Assembly (NCBI RefSeq): GCF_001672775.1
Contig: NZ_LZKJ01000093.1
Location: forward strand, 24,991 to 88,990
DNA length: 64,000 nucleotides
From: Mycobacterium kyorinense
GTDB taxonomy: Bacteria > Actinomycetota > Actinomycetes > Mycobacteriales > Mycobacteriaceae
Direction: 5' to 3'
Shown: positions 7,584 to 30,900 of the stretch, one piece after another
How the letters are laid out: each line of letters begins with the position of its first letter
How positions within the stretch are numbered: position 1 is the first letter of the stretch
The notes under the pieces: model-generated
The model's database searches: none
The model's input: only the letters and a program-made list of their open reading frames with translations
What the model was told of the DNA's origin: nothing
Position numbers and translations under genes: made by a program

Positions 7584-9164
7584 ATGGGGGCTCGTGATGA
7601 TGCGCAAGAAGCGCTACCTCGGTCGATGACAGAATCCGCGGAACAAGCGGCGCCAACGACTGTCGAAACCTCCACGGCGGTCCAGACGAGTGACGATTCG
7701 CCGCCTTGGCGGCCGTCTCGCTGGTTCCTCGCCGCGATTGTCGCGATCGGCGGCATGCAGCTGATGGTGGGAATGGACAACACCATCGCGGTGATCGCGC
7801 TACCTAAGATCCAGAACGAGCTGGGGCTCTCGGATGCCGGCCGGAGTTGGGTGATCACCGCCGCCTTGCTGACCTACGGCGGCCTGATGCTGCTGGGCGG
7901 CCGCCTGGGCGACACCATCGGGCGTAAGCGCGCCTTCATCATGGGGGTAGTGGTGTTCACCACGGCCCTGGCCATGTGCGGCATTGCTTGGAACGAAGGC
8001 GTTCTCGTCGTGGGTCGGCTGCTGCAGGGGGTGGGAGGCGCGATCGTCGCACCGACCAGCTTGGCGCTGGTGGCGACCACGTTCCCGAAAGGGCCGGCGC
8101 GCAACACCGCAGTAGCGGTGCTGGGCGCAATGGCAGGTGTCGGCTCAGTATTCGGCCTGGTTGTGGGCGGAGTGCTCACCGAGGTGTCGTGGCGGCTCGT
8201 GTTTTTGGTGAACGTGCCGATCGGGATCTTGGTGCTCTGGCTGGCCCAGACCGCGCTGCGGGAAACTCAGAAAGAGCGGATGAAGCTCGACGCCGCCGGG
8301 GCCGTGCTGGCCACCTTGATCGGCACAGCGGCGGTTTTCGGCTTCTCGATCGGGCCCGAGAAGGGCTGGGTTTCGGTGCCGACCATCAGTTTGGCGGCGG
8401 TGGCCTTGGCTGCTGCAGTGGCGTTCGTGGTGGTGGAGCGCAGGGCCGAGAACCCCATCGTGCCGTTCGATTTGTTCTTCGACCGCAGCCGGCTCGCTAC
8501 GTTGGCGGCGATGTTCCTTGCTGGCGGGCTGATGTTCACCTTGGTCCTGCTGGTCGCCGTATACGTGCAGGACATCATGGGCTACAGCGCGCTGCGGGCT
8601 GGCATCAGCTTCATCCCGTTCACCATCGCGATGGCCGTCGGGGTGGGGGTGTCGTCGCGCTTGGTGATGTGGTTCTCGCCGCGGGTGGTGGTGGCCGCGG
8701 GCAGCGTCCTGGTGCTGGTTGCGATGCTGTACGGCTCGACGTTCAAACACGACATGCCGTACTTCCCCAACCTGGTTGTCCCGATCGTCATCGGTGGCAT
8801 CGGTATCGGCGCGATGGGTGTCCCGCTGACGCTGTCGTTGATCGCCAGCGTCGGCCCAGACCGCATCGGGCCGGCGTCAGCGATCGCAGTGATCCTGCAG
8901 ACCCTCGGCGGGCCGATGGTGTTGGCCGTCGTTCAGGTCGCTGTCACATCGCGCACGCTGCAGCTGGGCGGCATCATCGGACCGGTGAAATCCATGAACC
9001 CGGCGCAGCTGCATGCACTGGACCGCGGCTACACCTATGGTCTGCTGTGGCTGGCCGGGCTGGTCATCCTGGTCGCTGGGGTGGCGCTGCTCATCCGCTA
9101 CACCTCGCAGCAGGTGGCACGCGCGCAGGAAGTCAAGAAGGCCGTCGACGCCGGGGGACTGTAA
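7584..9164 (+). CDS. DHA2-family MFS exporter, about 14 TM helices (526 aa)
   Basis: The protein is a proton-driven multidrug-type transporter of the EmrB/QacA/LfrA group. Evidence is the motif D1 segment MVGMDNTIAVIALPKIQ (D-T-I-x-x-x-A-L-P), motif A GGRLGDTIGRKRAF after helix 2, motif C-like AMAGVGSVFGLVVGGVL, and about 14 hydrophobic segments spread over residues 45-505. The first 40 or so residues are polar and probably cytoplasmic. A second possible start is ATG 7626 (MTESAEQ); the choice is uncertain because neither has a well-spaced ribosome-binding site. It is the last gene before the MbtH-NRPS operon and on the same strand, 360 bp upstream. No MmpL-type transporter is in the window, so it is the only candidate exporter for the predicted lipopeptide. 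Export of that product is inference. Confidence 0.88.
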   Translation: MGARDDAQEALPRSMTESAEQAAPTTVETSTAVQTSDDSPPWRPSRWFLAAIVAIGGMQLMVGMDNTIAVIALPKIQNELGLSDAGRSWVITAALLTYGGLMLLGGRLGDTIGRKRAFIMGVVVFTTALAMCGIAWNEGVLVVGRLLQGVGGAIVAPTSLALVATTFPKGPARNTAVAVLGAMAGVGSVFGLVVGGVLTEVSWRLVFLVNVPIGILVLWLAQTALRETQKERMKLDAAGAVLATLIGTAAVFGFSIGPEKGWVSVPTISLAAVALAAAVAFVVVERRAENPIVPFDLFFDRSRLATLAAMFLAGGLMFTLVLLVAVYVQDIMGYSALRAGISFIPFTIAMAVGVGVSSRLVMWFSPRVVVAAGSVLVLVAMLYGSTFKHDMPYFPNLVVPIVIGGIGIGAMGVPLTLSLIASVGPDRIGPASAIAVILQTLGGPMVLAVVQVAVTSRTLQLGGIIGPVKSMNPAQLHALDRGYTYGLLWLAGLVILVAGVALLIRYTSQQVARAQEVKKAVDAGGL

Positions 9165-9524
9165 CCAACCGCAGCACCGGACCGTGCCCGACCTCAGAGC
9201 GCCATACCGCCGCGTGTCACCTCTAATCCAGCAATCGTCAGCAATTATTGCGCGCATCTGTTGCCATCCAACCGACTTGTGGTCATCCGCTGTCCCGATT
9301 TCGATTTCGAGACACGACGCCGCAGGTCGGCGGTATCAGTTTTGACTCCAACGCTCGGCCGCGCCTATCGCGGGGCGGCGGGCGCACTCGCTCACAGACC
9401 ATCCTTCAGTTACTTCAGATTCCGCCGCTTTTGCGAGCGTCACTTTCTCGAAACCGCCGACGGCCGCTGTTCGACTCCCGTAAAGTTTGCGACGGTATGT
9501 CAATTAGACGCCCTGGGGGAACTG
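9165..9524 (+). promoter_or_regulatory. Upstream region of the MbtH-NRPS operon
   Basis: This 360-bp gap presumably carries the promoter of the lipopeptide operon. It holds a perfect 11-bp palindrome, GCAATTATTGC at 9241-9251, preceded by another GCAAT at 9231-9235. That makes a direct plus inverted half-site group resembling an operator. A reading frame from 9261 is open into the mbtH gene, but its first 88 codons have no recognisable features. I see no confident -10/-35 boxes. Confidence 0.35.
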
Positions 9525-9740
9525 GTGAGTATCAATCCGTTCGATGACGACAATGGCAGCTTTTTCGTCTTGGTCAACGACGAGGAGCAACACAGCCTGT
9601 GGCCGACCTTCGCCGACGTTCCAGCCGGCTGGCAGGTGGTTTACGGCGGAGCGGACCGCGCGGCTTGTTTGGACTACATCGAGCAGAACTGGGCCGATAT
9701 ACGACCGAAGAGTTTGCGCGACAGGCTGGCAACGGGCTGA
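9525..9740 (+). CDS. MbtH-like protein (71 aa)
   Basis: This small chaperone-like activator binds NRPS adenylation domains and is often needed for their folding or activity. The whole protein fits the family: [19 protein letters not shown], then S-L-W-P in [23 protein letters not shown], and W-x-D-x-R-P-x-S-L as WADIRPKSL. The three conserved Trp residues are present. The start is GTG 9525, chosen because GGGGGA lies 4-9 nt upstream and the protein then has the usual length. It is 51 bp upstream of NRPS1 in the same direction, so the adenylation domains of this locus are its likely partners. It is the only MbtH-like gene in the window. Confidence 0.95.
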   Translation: MSINPFDDDNGSFFVLVNDEEQHSLWPTFADVPAGWQVVYGGADRAACLDYIEQNWADIRPKSLRDRLATG

Positions 9741-9791
9741 CGGCCCTTACGATTTCAACCGCGGGGGTTGGGGAGTCCTTGGGGAAGATGA

Positions 9792-21898
<12,107 letters not shown>

Positions 21899-21902
<4 letters not shown>

Positions 21903-24900
21903 CCGCCGACACAGGGCCGCGGCTGTCGTCGATCGATCTGCTCGATGAGGATGAGCAGGCCCAGCTAGACGAATGGGGCAACCGGGCGGTATTGACTGCG
22001 CCGGCGACCGGGCGGGTGTCGATTCCGGTGTTGTTCGGTGCGCAAGTCGAGCGCACGCCTGAGGCGAGGGCGGTGGTCTGCGGCGAGACTTCGTGGACTT
22101 ATCGCGAACTGGACGAGGCCGCAAACCGGTTGGCGCACTTACTGATTGCTCATGGTGTGGACGCGGGACAACCCGTGGGATTGTTGTTGTCGCGGTCGGC
22201 TGACGCGATCGTGGCGATTTTGGCGGTGTTGAAAACCGGGGCGGCATATCTGCCGATCGACCCGGCGGCACCGATGGCGCGGACGCAGTTCATGCTCGCC
22301 GATGCCGGACCGGTCGCGGTAATCACCACGACCGGGCTGGCCGACCGGCTCGACGGGCATGACGTACTCGTCATCGACGTGAACGATCCCACTGCGGCCA
22401 CACAACCCAGCACGGCGCTGCCGGTACCTGCCGCCGACGATATTGCCTACCTGATCTACACCTCGGGCACCACCGGGGTACCCAAGGGGGTGGGCATCAC
22501 CCACTACAACGTGGTCCAGCTGATCAAGGCACTGGACGCAGCGTTGGCAGGTCAGGTGTGGACGCAGGGTCATTCATTGGCCTTCGACTTTTCGGTGTGG
22601 GAGATCTGGGGTGCGTTGCTGCGCGGAGGGCGCCTGGTGGTGGTGCCCGAAGAGGTGGCCGGATCCCCGGAAGACTTCCGCGACCTCCTAGTCGCCGAAG
22701 AGGTCAGCGTGCTCACGCAAACGCCGTCTGCGGCGGGAATGCTCTCGCCCGACGGTTTGGGACCGGTGACGCTGCTGGTCGGCGGTGAGGCGTGTCCGGC
22801 GGCGGTGGTGGATCGCTGGGCGCCGGGGCGGGTGATGATCAACGCCTACGGTCCGACGGAGACCACGGTGTATGCGGCGATCAGTACACCGCTGGCCGCG
22901 GGCACGGGCGTGGTGCCGATCGGTGCGCCGGTAGCCGGGGCGGCGTTGTTCGTGCTCGACGAATCGTTGCAGGCGGTGCCGGCTGGCATTGTCGGGGAGT
23001 TGTATGTCGCCGGCACCGGTGTGGGGGTTGGGTATTGGCGCCGCGCGGGGCTGACATCGTCGCGGTTTGTTGCGTGTCCGTTCGGCGGTGCGGGGACACG
23101 CATGTATCGCACCGGCGATTTGGTCTGGTGGGGCACTGACGGGCAGTTGCGTTATCTGGGGCGCTCCGATGAGCAGGTGAAGATCCGCGGCTATCGCATT
23201 GAACTCGGTGAGGTCCAGGCGGCGTTAAGTGCGCTGGATGGGGTGGAGCAGGCGGTGGTCGTTGACCGCGAAGACCGCCCTGGCGACAAGCGTCTGGTGG
23301 GTTACGTCACGGGCACCGCAGATCCCTCACAGATCCGCGCTCGGCTGGCCGAGCGGTTGCCGGCCTACATGATTCCGGCGGCGGTTGTGACACTGGATAG
23401 CCTGCCGTTGACGGTCAACGGCAAACTCGACAAGCGAGCTTTGCCGGCACCGCAGTACCAAGACGCCGATGCTTACCGTGCTCCGGCCACCCCTACCGAG
23501 GAGATTCTGGCCGGCATTTATGCCCGGGTGCTGGGGCTGGAGCGGGTCGGCGTCGACGACTCATTCTTCGACCTCGGTGGGGATTCACTGTCGGCGATGC
23601 GGGTGGTTGTGGCCGTCAATGCCGGCTTGGGCGCCAACGTTGCGGTGCGCACGCTATTCGAGGCCCCCACGGTGGCCCAACTGGCGCCACGTATCGGCGA
23701 GGACGGCGACCGCCGCGCGCCGCTGGTGGCCGGCCCGCGGCCGTCGAAGGTCCCGTTGTCGTTCGCGCAGAGCCGGTTGTGGTTTTTGGACCGGTTCGAG
23801 GGCGGGGCGGCGACCTACAACATGCCGACCGCGTTTCGGATCAACGGAGCGTTGGATGTCGAGGCACTGGACTCGGCGCTCGATGATGTGATCGCTCGCC
23901 ATGAAGCGCTGCGCACGATATTTCCCGATGTTGACGGCGTGGCGGTGCAGCAGGTGTTGCCGGCTCAGCCGGGGATGTGGCGGCGCGGCGGTGCTGCCTT
24001 GGTGGCGGTGTCTGAGCAGGATGTCGCCAACGAGTTGGTGAGGTTGGCCGGGTATCGGTTTGATCTGTCCAGCGAGATTCCGATTCGTGCCCAGATCTAT
24101 GCGGCAGGTCCCGAGCGGTATGTGGTGGGGATTGTGGTGCACCACATCGCTTTTGACGGCTGGTCACTGGCTCCGATGGTCCGGGATGTTGGTCAGGCGT
24201 ATGAGTCGCGTCGGCGCGGCCGTGCACCGGGGTGGCCTGATTTGGCGGTGCAGTATGCCGATTACACGCTGTGGCAACAGGATTGGCTGGGAATCGAGTC
24301 TGATCCCGACAGTGTGATTACTTCGCAGTTGGCCTATTGGCGGCAGGAGTTGGCCGATCTGCCCGAGGTGGTGTCGCTGCCGACCGACCGACCTCGCCCG
24401 GCGGTGCCCAGCTATCGCGGTGATGTGGTGGAGGTGGGTATCGACCCGCAGCTGTGGGCGGGAGTCAAGGCCTTGGCGGCGGCGCACAACGCGACGGCGT
24501 CGATGGTGTTGCAGGCGGTATTGGCCGTGGTGTTGCACCGGGCCGGCGCCGGTGAGGACATCGCGATGGGCACCCCGATCGCCGGGCGGGTCGATGAGGC
24601 GCTGGATGATCTGGTCGGGTTTTTCGTCAACACCTGGGTGCTGCGCGTCGGCGTGTCTTCGCAAGATCGGTTTTCCGAGGTGCTGGAGCGGGTGCGGAAT
24701 AAGGCACTGGATGCCTACAGCAATCAGGATGTGCCGTTCGAGCGGCTGGTCGAACAGCTCAATCCGGTGCGCTCCACGGCGCACCACCCGCTGTTTCAGG
24801 TGGGCATGGCCTTCCAGAACAATGCGCGCCCCGAAGTGGCACTCGGCGGAGTCGGCGTCGAGCCGCTGGCCGTGTTCACCCAAACGTCAAAGTTCGACTT

Positions 24901-27900
24901 AGACATCCAGCTGAGCGAGGTGCCTGGTGAGGAGGCGGGCTCGCCGGTGGCTGCAGGCGTGGTGTTGTATGCCACGGATTTGTTTGACCGGTCCAGCATC
25001 GAGCGGTTGGTCGGTTGGTTTGGCCGGGTGATCGAGGCGGCGATCGCTGATGCCTCGGCGGTAGTGGGCCAGGTGTCGTTGCTCGATCGCGGTGAACGAG
25101 ATCTGTTGCTAATGCAGTGGTCTGGTGTCGGGGTTGAGGCGCCGGTGGGGGCGGCGCCGCAAATATTGGCGGCGGCGGTGGCGGCCGATGCGCAGGCGGT
25201 GGCCGTGGTCGACGGTGCGGGCAGCCTGTCGTATGGCGAGTTGGATGCGTGGTCGACGCGGTTGGCGCGGGTGCTGATCGAGGCCGGGGTGGGTCCGGAG
25301 CGCGCGGTGGGCGTGGCGATGGATCGGTGTGTGGAGTTGGTGGTGGCCTGGTGGGCCATCGTCAAGGCCGGCGGCACCTACGTGCCGGTGGATCGTTCGC
25401 ATCCGGTGGAGCGCATCGCCGCGGTGTTGGATGCGGCAGGGGCAGTGTGTGTATTGGCCTGCGGTGGCGACGATGTCGCCGCCGCTGGGGCGCGGCCGGT
25501 ACTGCGCATCGACGAGCTGGATGTCTCGGGACGCCGTGCTGATCCGATCACCCAGGCCGATCGACTCGCGCCGTTGGGGGCCGACAACGGCGCGTACGTG
25601 ATTTTCACGTCGGGGTCGACCGGGGTGCCCAAGGGGGTAACGGTCAGCCATGCCGGACTGTTGGGGGTGGCTGCGGCGCAACGCGAGCTGCTCGGCTTGG
25701 GTGACCATGCGCGGGTCTTGATGGTGGCCGCGCCGACCTTTGATGCCTCGGTGTTCGAGATGTTGTGGGCCGCGGGGTCGGGCGCGGCGGTGGTAGTGGC
25801 ACCGCCGGGGGTGTATGCCGGCGAGGCTCTGACGGGGTTACTGCACGACCACCGCGTTAGCGCGGCAGTGGTGACGCCGACGGTATTGGCATCGCTGGAC
25901 CGGGGTCGGCTCGACGACCTGGGCACGCTGCTGACGATGGGAGAGGCCTGCCCGAGCGAGTTAATGGCTGCTTGGGCGCCGGGCCGGGTGATGATCAATG
26001 CTTACGGGCCGACCGAGACCACGATTTGGGCCACCGGTAGCGCGCCGTTAGTGGCAGGGCAGCCGATCAGTATTGGTGGCCCCATTGCGGGGGTACGCGC
26101 ATGGGTGCTTGACGGGTGGTTGTCCCCAGCGCCGGTCGGAGTGGTCGGTGAGTTGTATCTGGGTGGCCCCGCGATAGCGCGTGGCTATGTGGGCCGGTCG
26201 GGGCTGACCGCGGAACGGTTTGTGGCCAACCCCTTTGGCGGTGCCGGTACGCGGATGTATCGCACTGGGGATCTGGTGCGCTGGCGCGCTGAGGGGCAAT
26301 TGGACTATGTGGGCCGCGCTGACGCGCAGGTCAAGCTGCGTGGGCAGCGTATCGAGTTGGGCGAGATCGAAAACACGCTGTTGGCTTGCCCGCAAGTCGC
26401 TGGGGCCGCCGCCAGCGTGCACCACAGCGCTACCGGCGCACAGTTGATCGCCTACGTAACTCTTGAGGACATCGCCAGCGCCGAGGACGACACCCAGACC
26501 GTTGAGGGGTGGCAGCACCTCTATGACGAGTTGTACGGCGCTGAGGTCGCGGCGCCGGAATTCGGTATGGATTTTCGGGGCTGGAATAGCAGCTACACGG
26601 AAAAGCCGATTCCACTGCAGGAGATGGCCGAGTGGCGCGCGGCCACCGTGGAGCGGATCCGTGCATTGCATCCGGCGCGGGTGCTGGAGATCGGGGTCGG
26701 TTCGGGGCTGGTGCTCTCGCAAGTCGCCCCCCAGTGTGAGCACTATGTCGGCACAGACATGTCCGCGGCAGCGATCACGGGCCTGCAGGCGGCGGTGGCC
26801 GCACAGCCCTGGGGTGAGCGAGTCGAATTACGTTGCCAGGCCGCCGATGTCATCGAAGCGCTGCCCCACGGCTATTTCGACACCGTCATTGTCAACTCTG
26901 TCATCCAATATTTCCCTAACGCCGCCTATCTGCGCCACGTCATCGACAACGCTTTGCAATTGGTAGCCCCGGGTGGCGCGCTGTTCATCGGCGATGTGCG
27001 CAACCACAGCCTGCAAAGCGCGTTGCAGACTGGGATCGCGCTTACCCAGGACGCTACCGCTGATGCCGACGAGATCCGCCAACGAGCTCAGCGCGCGATG
27101 CTCGCTGAGACCGAATTGCTGCTATCCCCAGAATATTTCACCACTTGGGCTGCTGAGAATCCGTCGGTGGCCGGGCTTGAGATGCAAGTCAAACGCGGAG
27201 TAGCCGACAACGAACTGACCCGCTACCGCTACGACGTCATCATCTACACCACCCCCACCCCGGTGCGCTCACTGGCCGATGCACCCGTCTGGGCATGGAC
27301 CGACCATCCGAGCCTGGAGGGGTTAGCGGAGCGGTTGCTAGCCCAACGTCCGAGTGTTGTTCGCGTGTCCGGAATTCCGCGTGCCGGGGTGATCGGTGAG
27401 GTCTGCGTCGAACACGCCCTCGAGGCTGGGCTGGCGTTAGACGACGCGCTTGCCGACGCTGCCGCCACCACCGCCGGTTCTGTTGTGCCCGAAGACTTGT
27501 ATCGCATTGGGGACGACGTCGGGTATCAGGTCGCAGTGAGCTGGGGTGGCCAGCCGGGCATGTTGGATGCGGTCTTCCTGGCCGACAACGATGCGGACCC
27601 GCGCATCGCGCTGACTGACTTGTACTTGCCGGAGGTCGGGCACCGCGGCACCTACGCCAACGATCCGCAAACCAACTCCAAACTGGGTGCGGTGCGACAG
27701 CGGTTGGGCGCATGGTTGCCCGACTACATGGTGCCGGCTCAGATTGTGGTGCTCGAGAAGTTCCCGCTGACCTCCTCGGGCAAGATCGACCGAAAAGCGC
27801 TGCCCGCACCGAAATTTGCAGCAACGACGTTTCGGGCGCCGCAAAGCCCTACCGAGAAGCTCGTGGCCGAGGTGTTCGCCGAGGTGTTGGGGGCGGCCCG

Positions 27901-30900
27901 AGTTGGTCTTGATGACGACTTCTTCGCCCTGGGCGGGGATTCGCTGATCGCTGCGCGGGTCAGTGGGCGGCTGCAACTGGCGCTGGGCCGCCAAGTGCCG
28001 GTGCGGTACCTGTTCGACGCGCCCACTGTCGGGGGTCTGGCCGAGTATCTGCATCGTCACCGTGGCGGGCCCGCCCGCCCGCCGCTGCAGCCGATGCCCC
28101 GCCCACAACGGATCCCGTTGTCGTATGCCCAAAACCGGTTGTGGTTCTTGGATCAGTTGCAGGGGCCGTCGCCGATTTACAACATGCCTGTGGCGTTGCG
28201 GATCAGCGGAGCGCTGGATGTTGAGGCGTTGGGTGCGGCGTTGGGCGATGTGGTGGCCCGCCATGAGAGCCTGCGCACTCTGATTGCGACGGTCGAGGGG
28301 ATCCCTGAGCAGATAGTGGTCCCCGCCGAGCGTGCCGAGTTGGGTTGGCAGGTTGTGGATGCCGCTGATTGGCCGTCGGAGCGGCTGGGTGGGGCCATCG
28401 ACGCGGCGGTACGCTATTCCTTTGATTTGGCGACCGAAATTCCCTTGCGGGCATGGCTTTTCCGCCTGGCCGACGAAGAGCATGTGTTGGTGGCGGTGGT
28501 GCATCATATCGCCGCCGACGGCTGGTCGGTCACCCCGTTGGTGCGGGATCTGGGGGTGGCCTACGGCAGCCGCTGTGTCGGGCAGGCCCCCGACTGGGCG
28601 CCGCTACCGGCGCAATATGTCGACTACACACTGTGGCAGCGTGAACACCTCGGTGACCTAGCCGTCAGTGACAGCCCAATCGCTGCCCAGGTGGCCTACT
28701 GGCAGCAGGCGTTGGCCGGGCTGCCCGAGCGCCTGCAGTTGCCCACCGATCGGCCCTACCCGCCGGTGGCTGATTACCGCGGTGCCAGTGTGGCCGTGAA
28801 TTGGCCCGCGCAATTGCAGCAGCAGGTCGGCCGAGTAGCCAGTGAGCACAACTCCACCAGCTTTATGGTGATCCAGGCCGCGCTAACGGTGCTTTTGTCC
28901 AAGCTCAGCGCCAGTTCTGATGTGGCAGTAGGCATCGCAATCGCCGGGCGCGGCGACCCTGCGCTCGATGACCTTGTGGGCTTCTTCGTCAACACCCTGG
29001 TGCTGCGGGTTGATCTATCCGGTGACCCTACTGTCGCTGAGCTGCTGGCCCAAATACGATCGCGCAGTCTCACCGCCTATGAGCACCAAGACGTGCCCTT
29101 CGAAGTCCTCGTCGAGCGCCTGAACCCTATCCGAAGCCTGAGCCACCACCCGCTGATCCAAGTCCTGCTCGCCTGGCAGAACTCCGACTGGCAGGACAGT
29201 AACGCCGCCGGGATGGCCCTGGGTGGCCTCCAGGTGTCCCCGTTGGGGGCTGATACTTCCACGGCCCGTACAGATTTGGCGTTTTCGCTGGGTGAACGCT
29301 TCACCGATGAGGGTGCGCCTGATGGCATTGGTGGGGCAGTGGAGTTTCGTACCGACGTGTTTGATGCAGACAGCATCCGAACACTGATCGGGCGGCTGCA
29401 GCGGGTGTTGCTGGCGATTACCGCTGAGCCGGCTCGGCGGTTGTCGTCGGTCGATCTGCTTGATGCGGCTGAGTGGGTTCGGTTAGAGGAATGGGGCAAC
29501 CGGGCGGTGCTGACTGCGCCGGCACCCACCGGGGCGTCGATTCCGGAGTTGTTTGCCATCCAAGTGGCGCGTTCCCCGGAGGCGGTCGCGCTGGTCTGCG
29601 GCGACTGTATCTGGACCTATCGAGAACTGGATGCGGCCTCTAACCGGCTGGCGCACTTGTTGATTGATCTCGGTGTGGGTCCGGGTCAGTATGTGGCATT
29701 GCTGCTTTCGCGTTCGGTTGAGGCGATCGCAGCGATTCTGGCGGTGCTCAAGTCCGGGGCGGGGTATCTGCCGATCGATCCGGCGGTGCCCACGGCGCGG
29801 ATGCAGTTCATGGTTGCGGACGCCGCGCCGACCGCGGTGATCACCACCGCTGGTCTGAGGTCACAGCTCGACGGGTGCGAGTTGGCCGTCATCGATGTCG
29901 CCGATCCACGCATCGATGCCCAATCCAGCACGGCATTGCCGGCGCCGGCTGCCGATGACATCGCCTACATCATCTACACCTCGGGCACGACGGGCACCCC
30001 TAAGGGGGTGGCCGTCACACACCGCAACGTGAGCCGGTTATTTGACTCACTGGATGTGGGTTGGGAGTTGGCCCCAGAGCAGGTGTGGTCGCAGTGTCAT
30101 TCGTTGGCTTTCGACTATTCGGTGTGGGAGATGTGGGGGCCGCTGCTGCACGGTGGGCGCCTGGTCGTGGTGCCCGACGAGGTGACGCGCTCCCCGAAGG
30201 ACTTTCAGGACCTGTTGGTTGCCGAAAAGGTCAGTGTGTTAAGCCAAACACCCTCGGCGGTCGGTCTGCTTTCCCCGGAGACCTTGGAATCGACGGCGTT
30301 GGTGGTGGCTGCTGAGCCGTGTCCGGTCGAGGTGGTGGAGCGGTGGGCGCCGGGGCGAGTGATGGTCAATGGTTACGGCCCGACGGAGACCACGGTGTAC
30401 GCGACGATCAGTGCGCCGCTGACACCAGGGTCGGGGGTGGTGCCGATCGGGTCACCGCGGCCGGGTGCGGCGTTGTTCGTGCTCGATGCCTGGTTGCGCC
30501 CAGTGCCGGCCGGGGTGGCCGGGGAGTTGTATGTGGCCGGGTCAGGGGTGGGCTGTGGGTATGTGCGCCGGACCGGGTTGACGGCATCGCGGTTTGTCGC
30601 TTGCCCGCTCGGCGGGACCGGGTCGCGGATGTATCGCACCGGCGACCTGGTGTGTTGGCGTGCTGATGGACAGCTGGAGTATTTGGGACGCGCCGATGAG
30701 CAGGTCAAGATCCGCGGCTATCGCATCGAATTGGGTGAAGTGCAAGCAGCGCTCAACGCCTTAGATGGGGTGGCGCAGGCGGTGGTGGTTGCCCGCGAGG
30801 ACCGCCCCGGCGACAAACGCCTGGTGGGTTACATCACCGGCACCGCCGATCCAGTCGCGTCGCGCACAGCATTGGCTGAGCGGCTGCCGGCCTACATGAT

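Noticed and set aside
9261..9524. N-terminal extension of the MbtH-like protein by 88 codons
   Set aside because: The family is about 70 residues long, the extension has no similarity to it, and a good ribosome-binding site precedes GTG 9525.
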